Assembly (NCBI GenBank): GCA_002702385.1 | Contig: NZZF01000045.1 | Location: 4,483-29,271, forward strand | Direction of reading: 5' to 3' | Origin: Flavobacteriaceae bacterium | GTDB lineage: Bacteria; Bacteroidota; Bacteroidia; Flavobacteriales; Flavobacteriaceae | DNA length: 24,789 nucleotides | Part shown: in pieces, positions 16,410-24,789 of the stretch | Layout: every line of letters starts with the position of its first letter | How positions within the stretch are numbered: position 1 is the first letter of the stretch | Made by a program: the position numbers and the translations under genes | The notes under the pieces: model-generated | What the model was told of the DNA's origin: nothing | The model's database searches: none | What the model saw: the letters and a program-made list of their open reading frames with translations, nothing else

Positions 16410-16426
16410 GAAAATCATTCTTCAAT

Positions 16427-19033
16427 TTGCATATAAAAATCAATCATAGAATATTTTTTATTAAAACATTATGTTTAATAACTTTTCTTTTATTACCATT
16501 ATTTGTTTCGTCTCAAGAAAAAGAAATTGACAGCATACAAAATGACACAATTAATGAAGAAAAATTTTTACTAGATAAAGTAAATAGAAAAGCTAAAGGA
16601 TTTATTAGAATTAACAACAAAAAGAAAACAATTCTTCTATACGACAATGCTGAATTGAAATATATGGACATAGAATTGAGGGCTGGAATTATTGAATTTG
16701 ACTGGGAAAATAATATTGTTTCAGCAGGAAGAATAATCGATTCTTTGGGCAATGTAACACAAACGCCTATTTTCAAACAAGGTATGGACGAAGTTAATCC
16801 AGATTCATTAAGGTATAATTTTGACACGAAGAAAGCTTTGATTTGGAATTCTAGATCTGAACAAAGTGATATGAATGTTTTTTCAGAAGCTACAAAGAAA
16901 GAGAATGACTCAATTTATTTTATAAAAGAAGCCAAGGTAACTACTTCTAAGAACATTGATGATCCAGAATATTATATTAGAATTCGTTCTGGAAAATTTA
17001 TTCCCAAAAATAAGATTATAGCAGGTCCAAGCAACCTTTATATTTATGATGTTCCTACACCTATTTTCTTGCCATTTGCTTTTTTCCCTCTCAATGAAAA
17101 CAGAAATTCTGGATTTATTTTTCCTACAATAGGACAGAACAACAATAGAGGATATTTTATTCAAAATGGAGGTTATTACTTTGCTCCAAGTGATTTTTTT
17201 GACTTAACACTTTTAGGGGATTATTACACTAATGGTAGCTATGGTATGAGGGTTGAATCTAATTATAAAAAAAGATATTCTTACTCAGGAAGGTTAAGTT
17301 TTAGATTTGAAAATTTAATTGATGGAGAAAGAGGATTACCTGGATATTCAAAATCTGATATTTATAATATAAGATGGTCGCATTCACAGGACTCTAAAGC
17401 AAACCCCAATAGCAGGTTTTCTGCTTCAGTAAATTTAGGAAGCAGCAACTATTTTAGAGAATCCTTGAATCAAATTAACACACCAAATTTTTTAAATAAC
17501 ACATTAAACTCCTCGATTTCGTATTCCAAAACATTCAGGGGATACCCCTCAGTAAATTTATCACTCACTGCTTCACATTCTCAAAACACAAGAACTAAGA
17601 ATGTTAATCTAATTTTACCAACATTTCAAGGAAATGTTGAAAGAATTTACCCATTTGTAAAAAAGAATGCTCAAAAGAAAGGTATTTTAAAAAACATAAA
17701 CTTTCAATATACTTTTAGAGGGGAAAACCGAATTAACACCACCGATTCTTTGTTTTTAAAGAAAGAGATGTTTGATGATGCGAAATATGGAATGAAACAT
17801 TCAATACCCATTAGTACAAATTTTAAAGTTTTTAAACATTTCAGTGTAAGTATGAATGGAAATTTTGATGAAGTTTGGACAGGATCTACAGTTTTTAAAA
17901 ATGATTATGACCTTACAAATAATACTCAAGGGACAAAAGAAACTATCAAAGGTTTTGATAGATACTCTCAATATAATTTTGGAATGAGTATTGGAACAAC
18001 AATTTATGGTCTTTTTAATTTTAAAGAAGGTAAAAATATTGAATCAATTAGACATGTTATAAGACCATCTGTAAGTTATAATATTAGACCAAGCTTTGAA
18101 GAATATTATGACACATACATTATAGATGCAAATGGAAATACAGCAGAATATACAAGATTTGAAGATACTTTCTTTGGTAGACCTTCAAAAGTTTATTCAA
18201 GTAATATAGGCATTAATGTGAGTAATAATATAGAAGCTAAAATTAGAGATAAAGACAGTCTAGCTACAGAATCAAAAAAAATAAAAATCTTAAATAACTT
18301 GAATTTCTCTACTAGTTATAATATTGCAGCAGATTCATTAAATCTCAGTCCAATTAGAATGACAGCAGGAACTACAATATTTGAAAATAAATTAAACGTT
18401 AATGTCGGAGCAACTTTCGATCCATATTCGATAAATAGTAATGGAATTAGAATAAATAAGTTTAATATAAATAATGGTGGAGGTTTAGTAAGAATGACAA
18501 GTGCTAATGTAAATTTAAGCTACTCCATAGATAGTAAAAGTTTTGATTCTGATACTAAAAAAGAAAACAGTGAAAATTTAACAGGTGGAGGAAGATCAGA
18601 TGATTTATTTGGACAGAGTCAAGATTTGACCAGAAGTACCTTTGATGACAATGATTCAGATGATGATAAGTCAAAGAAAAATATAAAAGAATACATAAAT
18701 AAAATTGGATGGGATCTAAGACTTGCACATTCTTTAACTTATCTAAACAACAGAGGACAAAAGGATATTGGAAGTAACTCATTGATGTTTTCTGGAAATT
18801 TAATGCTGTCAAAAAAATGGAAAGTAGGAGGATCCTCAGGATTTGATTTCAAAAATAAAGGATTCACCTACACTCAATTAAGATTTGAAAGAGATTTAGA
18901 TAGTTGGAAGATGAATTTCAGCTGGGTTCCTTTTAGCGTTAGAGAATCTTGGTATTTCTTTATTGGAATAAAAAGTGGGTTTTTAAGTGATCTTAAATAC
19001 GATAAAAGAAAAGAACCAGATAAAAGATTATAA
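16427..19033 (+). CDS. lptD: LptD-like outer-membrane LPS-assembly protein
   Basis: The 868-residue protein resembles the Bacteroidota LptD (OstA/LptD_2 type), which inserts LPS into the outer leaflet. A signal peptide (about 1-29, ending VSSQ) precedes an OstA-like beta-jellyroll region (about 50-200, with RAGIIEFDWENNIV and DVPTPIFLPFAFFPL) and a long beta-barrel to the C-terminus. After the signal peptide there is no cysteine, so the disulfide-controlled maturation of the E. coli protein cannot apply. An acidic insertion (about 739-748, Asp-rich) lies in a predicted loop. The start is TTG: no ATG or GTG occurs in frame between the upstream stop at 16376-16378 and the signal peptide, and the first in-frame Met (near residue 80) would lose it. 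ridA follows after 21 nt. Confidence 0.9.
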   Translation: MHIKINHRIFFIKTLCLITFLLLPLFVSSQEKEIDSIQNDTINEEKFLLDKVNRKAKGFIRINNKKKTILLYDNAELKYMDIELRAGIIEFDWENNIVSAGRIIDSLGNVTQTPIFKQGMDEVNPDSLRYNFDTKKALIWNSRSEQSDMNVFSEATKKENDSIYFIKEAKVTTSKNIDDPEYYIRIRSGKFIPKNKIIAGPSNLYIYDVPTPIFLPFAFFPLNENRNSGFIFPTIGQNNNRGYFIQNGGYYFAPSDFFDLTLLGDYYTNGSYGMRVESNYKKRYSYSGRLSFRFENLIDGERGLPGYSKSDIYNIRWSHSQDSKANPNSRFSASVNLGSSNYFRESLNQINTPNFLNNTLNSSISYSKTFRGYPSVNLSLTASHSQNTRTKNVNLILPTFQGNVERIYPFVKKNAQKKGILKNINFQYTFRGENRINTTDSLFLKKEMFDDAKYGMKHSIPISTNFKVFKHFSVSMNGNFDEVWTGSTVFKNDYDLTNNTQGTKETIKGFDRYSQYNFGMSIGTTIYGLFNFKEGKNIESIRHVIRPSVSYNIRPSFEEYYDTYIIDANGNTAEYTRFEDTFFGRPSKVYSSNIGINVSNNIEAKIRDKDSLATESKKIKILNNLNFSTSYNIAADSLNLSPIRMTAGTTIFENKLNVNVGATFDPYSINSNGIRINKFNINNGGGLVRMTSANVNLSYSIDSKSFDSDTKKENSENLTGGGRSDDLFGQSQDLTRSTFDDNDSDDDKSKKNIKEYINKIGWDLRLAHSLTYLNNRGQKDIGSNSLMFSGNLMLSKKWKVGGSSGFDFKNKGFTYTQLRFERDLDSWKMNFSWVPFSVRESWYFFIGIKSGFLSDLKYDKRKEPDKRL

Positions 19034-19054
19034 ATAATAATTAATTTTAATTAA

Positions 19055-19432
19055 ATGAAAGAAATAGTTTATACAAAGAATGCTCCCGATCCAGTTGGGC
19101 CTTATAGTCAAGCAATATTAACAAACAATACCTTGTTTATTTCCGGGCAAGTGGCACTAGATCCAAATACTGGAAATATGATAAATAGTTCTATTGAAGA
19201 GGAAACAATACAAGTAATGAATAATCTCAAAGCCATATTAAATAAAGTTGGTTTTGATTTTAGCAATGTTATTAAATCAACTATATATCTTTCTGATATG
19301 GATAATTTCTCAAAAGTTAATGAAGTTTATGGTAGTTTTTTTAATAAAGATTATGTTCCATCCAGAGTGACAGTTGAGGTTAGCAGATTACCTAAAGATG
19401 CTAATGTAGAAATTGATATGATTGCTAGTTAG
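19055..19432 (+). CDS. ridA: RidA-family enamine/imine deaminase
   Basis: RidA hydrolyses reactive enamine/imine intermediates released by PLP enzymes such as threonine dehydratase, limiting damage in the cytoplasm. The 125-residue protein is full length and carries the active-site set Tyr17 (GPYSQA), Gly31 (FISGQVALDP), Arg104 (PSRVTVEV) and Glu119 (VEIDMIA). These correspond to the E. coli residues Tyr17, Gly31, Arg105 and Glu120, so deaminase activity is expected. It starts with ATG 21 nt after lptD and no promoter element is visible in between, so the two genes are probably co-transcribed. Its end overlaps the convergent kinase gene by 8 bp. Confidence 0.96.
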   Translation: MKEIVYTKNAPDPVGPYSQAILTNNTLFISGQVALDPNTGNMINSSIEEETIQVMNNLKAILNKVGFDFSNVIKSTIYLSDMDNFSKVNEVYGSFFNKDYVPSRVTVEVSRLPKDANVEIDMIAS

Positions 19433-20279
19433 AATATTTTAAATGATAATTAACTAAACCTTCGATTGGTTTTTTCAAAACATTACCGAGAATCATTCCT
19501 CTATTTTTTAAGCATTCATCAAGCTCATCTTTAAGGTAAAATGAAATAGAACCTATGAAATGCAATGGTATTTCTTTGCAATCTGGAAACTGTTCTATTT
19601 GGTTTGTAATAAATAAATTAAAACCTTTTTTAATTAATTCAGAACAATAAACATTATTCTTATTTTCAACAACAAATTTTGCGAATGTTGCTAAATATGT
19701 ATTAGGATTAGGTTTTTTATATAATTTATCTTTTACAAGATTAGGATCTAAATCAAAAGAGTCTGAAAATTTCTTTAAGATATCAGAGGGCATTTTATTA
19801 AAAAAATAATCTCTTATCAATTGTCTTCCAAAATAGTTGCCACTAGAATCATCCATTAATATATAACCTAAGGAAGTAATTTTCTGGTGAATATTTTCAC
19901 CATCAAAATATGTACAATTAGATCCAGTTCCGATAATAGATACAATTGATTTTTCTCCCCTTGTAGCTGCTGAATAAACAGCTGCAAGTGTATCTTCTTT
20001 AACATCAATACTTGCTTTAACAAAAATTGATTCAAAAACCTTTTTAATTAGTTTTTTTGGAGGCTCAGTACCACATCCAGCACCATAAAAAAATAAATGA
20101 CTTATATTTTTTCTGTTTTGATATAAATCATAATTATTTATAATTCTTTCCTCAATTATATGCTCATCTAGAACTTGAGGGTTTAGACCCAAGGTTTGAG
20201 TTTCAAAAACTAACTTACCTTCATCATTTAAACAAATCCAATCAGTTTTGGTAGAACCACTATCAACAATGAGTCTCAT
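19425..20279 (-). CDS. N-acetylglucosamine-kinase-like BadF/BadG-family ATPase
   Basis: The 284-residue protein has the ASKHA-fold phosphate-1 motif DSGSTKTDW (6-14), a likely catalytic Asp96 in KEDTLAA (94-100), a phosphate-2/adenosine segment IIGTGSN (115-121), and a DDSSGNYFG segment (143-151) that resembles the sugar-binding loop of eukaryotic NagK. It probably phosphorylates GlcNAc or a related amino sugar in the cytoplasm. It is the last gene of the pfkA-gapA-kinase set, 6 nt after gapA, which fits routing the product into glycolysis. The family also includes activators of dehydratases and other sugar kinases, so the substrate is an inference. The stop overlaps ridA in convergent orientation. 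Confidence 0.88.
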   Translation of the reverse strand: MRLIVDSGSTKTDWICLNDEGKLVFETQTLGLNPQVLDEHIIEERIINNYDLYQNRKNISHLFFYGAGCGTEPPKKLIKKVFESIFVKASIDVKEDTLAAVYSAATRGEKSIVSIIGTGSNCTYFDGENIHQKITSLGYILMDDSSGNYFGRQLIRDYFFNKMPSDILKKFSDSFDLDPNLVKDKLYKKPNPNTYLATFAKFVVENKNNVYCSELIKKGFNLFITNQIEQFPDCKEIPLHFIGSISFYLKDELDECLKNRGMILGNVLKKPIEGLVNYHLKYSN

Positions 20280-20285
20280 GAAATA

Positions 20286-22269
<1,984 letters not shown>

Positions 22270-22286
22270 AATATAAAATTGAAATG

Positions 22287-22304
22287 CAAAATTACGGTAA
22301 TTTT
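22287..22304 (-). promoter_or_regulatory. pfkA promoter with embedded inverted repeat
   Basis: On the minus strand TAATTTTG (22294-22287) is an exact match to TAnnTTTG. It lies inside AAAATTAC-G-GTAATTTT (22288-22304), an inverted repeat with perfect 8-bp arms and one central base. A dimeric regulator bound here would cover the -7 region, which would suit control of glycolysis by sugar supply. No convincing TTG at -33 was found, suggesting a weak or activator-dependent promoter. Confidence 0.65.
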
Positions 22305-22322
22305 TAGATTAAGAGTAAATAA

Positions 22323-23459
22323 TTAATCTAAATTAACCCAAATATTTCCAGATTTACTTGAATGAACTGCTTTTTCAATAAAATCCATTCCTCTTACTCC
22401 ATCTTCTATTCCAGGAAATTCTTCCTTAAAAAACTTATCATTATTAATTGCTTTTGCTACACCATGATATATGTTACCCATAGAATCAAATATACCTTCA
22501 GGATGTCCCGGTGGAATTTTGATTGATAGATTGGAAATTTCTGAATTGTAAGCATGAGCTGTCTTTAGAACCTTAAGAGGTTGATCATCAGTTAAGTGAT
22601 AAAGATAATTAGGATTTTCCTGTTCCCACTTTAACCCCCCTTTATCACCGTAAACACTTATTCTTAAATTATTTTCCTCTCCAGTTGCAATTTGACTAGA
22701 TCTTATAGTTCCATGAGCACCATTAGATAAACGAACTAAAATATTAGCATCTACATCCATAGGATTATCTGAATAGAGTGTATTCAAGTCAGCTAATATT
22801 TCTTTCACTTTAATTCCTGTTACTAATTCCACCATGTTGAAAGCATGAGTACCAATATCGCCTACACAACAGCTAATCCCACTAACCTTTGGGTTAAGCC
22901 TCCAAGTTGACAACCTTTTTTCTTTCTCATGAACTACGGGGTTTAACCAACCCTGAAGATATTGAGCATCTACTTTCTGAATTTTTCCTATTACACCGTT
23001 TTTAACCATATCTGTCATTTGCCTAACCATAGGATATCCAGTGTATGTATAAGTAACAGCAAAAACAAGGTTTTTAGAATTTTTTATTTTACTTAATTCA
23101 AGCGCTTCATCATATGTTGTAGTCAAAGGTTTTTCACATATTACATGAAAATCATTTTCCAATAATTTCTTTGCCATTGGATAGTGCAAAAAATTTGGAG
23201 TCAAAACCGAAACTACTTCAATTCTGTCTTTTTTATCTAATTTACTTTCACCTTTAACAAAAGAATCAAGATCTGAATAAACTCTATTGGAATCGAGTCC
23301 AAGTTTTTTACCAAAATCTAAACTAATAGAATGCTTTGGGTTAAACACTCCACCAACTATCTCATATTTATCATGCATTGAAGAAGCTACTCTATGCAAT
23401 ACTCCTATCAATGAATCCTCACCACCACCAAGGATACCAAGTTTTATTTTATTAGCCAT
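22323..23459 (-). CDS. Gfo/Idh/MocA-family NAD(P)-dependent oxidoreductase
   Basis: The 378-residue cytoplasmic protein has an N-terminal Rossmann domain (GILGGGEDSLIG, 8-19), the EKP motif (Glu109-Lys110-Pro111), with Lys110 expected to be catalytic, and DIGTH (Asp201 to His205) in the C-terminal substrate domain. Family members oxidise or reduce sugars, inositols or other polyols. It starts 8 nt before the end of the MFS transporter gene (overlap 23452-23459), which implies translational coupling, so the imported solute is likely the substrate or its precursor. The precise sugar cannot be named. A gap of 53 bp containing the pfkA promoter follows its stop. Confidence 0.93.
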   Translation of the reverse strand: MANKIKLGILGGGEDSLIGVLHRVASSMHDKYEIVGGVFNPKHSISLDFGKKLGLDSNRVYSDLDSFVKGESKLDKKDRIEVVSVLTPNFLHYPMAKKLLENDFHVICEKPLTTTYDEALELSKIKNSKNLVFAVTYTYTGYPMVRQMTDMVKNGVIGKIQKVDAQYLQGWLNPVVHEKEKRLSTWRLNPKVSGISCCVGDIGTHAFNMVELVTGIKVKEILADLNTLYSDNPMDVDANILVRLSNGAHGTIRSSQIATGEENNLRISVYGDKGGLKWEQENPNYLYHLTDDQPLKVLKTAHAYNSEISNLSIKIPPGHPEGIFDSMGNIYHGVAKAINNDKFFKEEFPGIEDGVRGMDFIEKAVHSSKSGNIWVNLD

Positions 23460-24669
23460 TAACTCTTAATTTTTCTAAGTTTTTTCTATTTAAAAATAAT
23501 ATTCCAAAAAATACAATTAAAATTAAAGGGAAGTATGTCATATTTCCTAAAGTAGCTTTTCCTGCAGCAATTTCAGCTAGATCTTGTGTTAATCCAGAGT
23601 CAAGTGCAGTTTGCGTATTAGTGTCAATCCAAGAACCTATAATTGGATTCCATATCCCTGTTGCAAACATACCCATACCACCTACTAAAGACATTCCTAA
23701 AGCACCTGTCTTTGGCATATATTCAGAAACAAAACCTATCATTGTTGGCCAGAAATAACAAACTCCAAAAGCAAATAATATTGCAGCACCATAAAGCATT
23801 GTTCCATCAACAATAGACATCATGTAAATTGCAATTGTTGAAACAATCGCAGACATAAATAAAACACCAATCGGATTTAACGTGTGAACTATTGGTCCAG
23901 CAAAATATCTACCAACTGCCATTATTCCAGTTACCATTGCTAATATAAGCATTGGACTTGCACCAGATTTTTCTAATAAGGGTTGTAGCCATTGTTGTGT
24001 CCCTAATTCAGTAGTAGCAGTTAAAGTCATACAAACAGCAACAAAAATAAACAATGGAGTAAACAATGATTTAATATTGTTTGATGTATCTGTATCTATA
24101 TTCTCTGACTTTGGAAATAATGCTTTAAAGAACATATAACCATAAATCAAAGTTGGTAAAATCATTATAGCAATTTTTAATTGCCATCCTAGTCCAAATG
24201 AATTCATGAAATTTGTAGCTAATGCACCAATCACAATACCACCAGGGAACCAAACGTGAAACTTATTCAACATAGTAGTTCTGTTATTAGAATACATATC
24301 AGCTATTAATGGATTACATGCTGCTTCAACAGAACCATTAGCAAAGCCAATTAAAAAAGATGAAATTAGAAGGGTTGTAAAACCATCAGCATAAATAGTC
24401 ATAACTAAACCAACTAAATGAGAAATAAAAGCAGCAACTAATAATTTTTTTGGTCCAAAATAATTATATAAAAGTCCTCCAAAAATTGTTGCAACTGGAA
24501 ATCCCCAGAATGCCATAGAATTAATCCAACCAAGCTGAGTATTATTTAAATTAAAATCATTTCCTAATTCAACCAAAATCCCTGCTCTGATAGCAAAAGT
24601 CATAGCTGTAACAATTAGGGCAATACAAGATGCATTAAAAAGTGTTTTTTTTGATATTGTTGTATCCAT
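23452..24669 (-). CDS. MFS transporter, probably for a sugar or sugar derivative
   Basis: The 405-residue protein is largely hydrophobic, with about 12 membrane helices and a central hydrophilic loop near residue 190 (FPKSENIDTDTSNN). The first cytoplasmic loop has GGLLYNYFGPKKLL, a variant of MFS motif A (G...D..GRR/K), and the helix-4 region has NPLIADMYSNNRT. It should be a secondary carrier in the inner membrane. Coupling by 8-nt overlap to a Gfo/Idh/MocA dehydrogenase gene suggests a carbohydrate or polyol substrate. It begins 33 nt after the stop of an upstream gene, so all three may be co-transcribed. Substrate and coupling ion are not evident. Confidence 0.9.
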   Translation of the reverse strand: MDTTISKKTLFNASCIALIVTAMTFAIRAGILVELGNDFNLNNTQLGWINSMAFWGFPVATIFGGLLYNYFGPKKLLVAAFISHLVGLVMTIYADGFTTLLISSFLIGFANGSVEAACNPLIADMYSNNRTTMLNKFHVWFPGGIVIGALATNFMNSFGLGWQLKIAIMILPTLIYGYMFFKALFPKSENIDTDTSNNIKSLFTPLFIFVAVCMTLTATTELGTQQWLQPLLEKSGASPMLILAMVTGIMAVGRYFAGPIVHTLNPIGVLFMSAIVSTIAIYMMSIVDGTMLYGAAILFAFGVCYFWPTMIGFVSEYMPKTGALGMSLVGGMGMFATGIWNPIIGSWIDTNTQTALDSGLTQDLAEIAAGKATLGNMTYFPLILIVFFGILFLNRKNLEKLRVNG

Positions 24670-24702
24670 AAATAAGTTGTTGTTAAATTGTAATTAAATA
24701 TA

Positions 24703-24789
24703 TTAATTCTTTTTATTATTTTTTTTAATCTTCTTTAAAAGCTCTGAAAAACTATTAAATTCTACATCATATTGTATTCCAATTCCTTG
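24703..24789 (-). CDS. C-terminal fragment of an unidentified gene cut by the right edge
   Basis: On the minus strand an open frame enters at 24789 and ends at a TAA at 24705-24703, giving 28 residues. They end in a Lys/Asn-rich tail after the segment GIQYDVEFNSFSELL. The other two frames hit stops sooner. The spacing of 33 nt to the MFS start and the shared strand suggest an operon mate. The fragment is too short to name. Confidence 0.55.
   Translation of the reverse strand, partial: QGIGIQYDVEFNSFSELLKKIKKNNKKN

Noticed and set aside
16513..16827. Open frame of 104 codons antisense to the lptD 5' region
   Set aside because: No recognisable domain, and the sense strand clearly encodes the OstA-like region.

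Overview
The window is AT-rich DNA of a Bacteroidota member, most likely a marine-type Flavobacteriia. The reasons are a SusC/SusD pair, a bacillithiol glycosyltransferase (BshA), the Bacteroidota type of LptD, a NagZ-like GH3/beta-lactamase fusion, an almost complete lack of Shine-Dalgarno sequences, and several matches to the Bacteroidota promoter element TAnnTTTG. Coding density is very high. No gene-free stretch exceeds about 140 bp, and many neighbours overlap or sit 3-10 nt apart. No RNA genes, insertion sequences, CRISPR arrays or attachment sites were seen, so this reads as a core chromosomal region rather than an island.

Layout. (1) 1-583, minus strand: a DUF488-type protein whose stop codon overlaps the start of a lipoprotein gene running off the left edge. 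(2) 724-7315, plus strand: susC-susD, a strong intrinsic terminator, then a penicillin-acylase-family Ntn hydrolase that starts only 14 nt beyond the terminator. (3) 16383-7308, minus strand: a tight eight-gene run in the order cell-wall amidase, MlaD/MCE protein, membrane Fe-S oxidoreductase, CCG-domain Fe-S protein, HAD-like phosphatase and conserved 161-aa protein (these last two groups listed below in exact order), GH3/beta-lactamase fusion, bshA. The exact transcription order is amidase, MlaD, membrane Fe-S protein, HAD-like protein, CCG protein, 161-aa protein, GH3/beta-lactamase, bshA. (4) 16427-19432, plus strand: an LptD-like outer-membrane protein and RidA, diverging from the amidase operon across 43 bp. 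(5) 22269-19425, minus strand: pfkA, gapA and an N-acetylglucosamine-kinase-like gene. (6) 24789-22323, minus strand: the 3' end of an unknown gene, an MFS transporter, and a Gfo/Idh/MocA oxidoreductase.

How the genes fit together. Region 3 combines envelope maintenance (amidase, MCE protein, NagZ-like hydrolase) with redox functions (Fe-S pair, bacillithiol synthesis). The amidase, the NagZ-like enzyme, the amino-sugar kinase and the PFK/GAPDH pair together would support recovery of wall amino sugars into glycolysis, although they lie in separate transcription units. Region 2 looks like an outer-membrane uptake pair next to a periplasmic amidase-type hydrolase, so its substrate may be an N-acylated compound rather than a plain glycan.

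The most unusual details are: a run of 12 A residues in the coding strand of the GH3/beta-lactamase gene, just before the catalytic serine of the second domain; TTG start codons for both lptD and pfkA, each exactly 17 nt after a perfect TAATTTTG element; inverted repeats embedded in three promoters; and the pairing of an EMO/HdrDE-like Fe-S module with bshA. No clearly new defence or mobile system was found.
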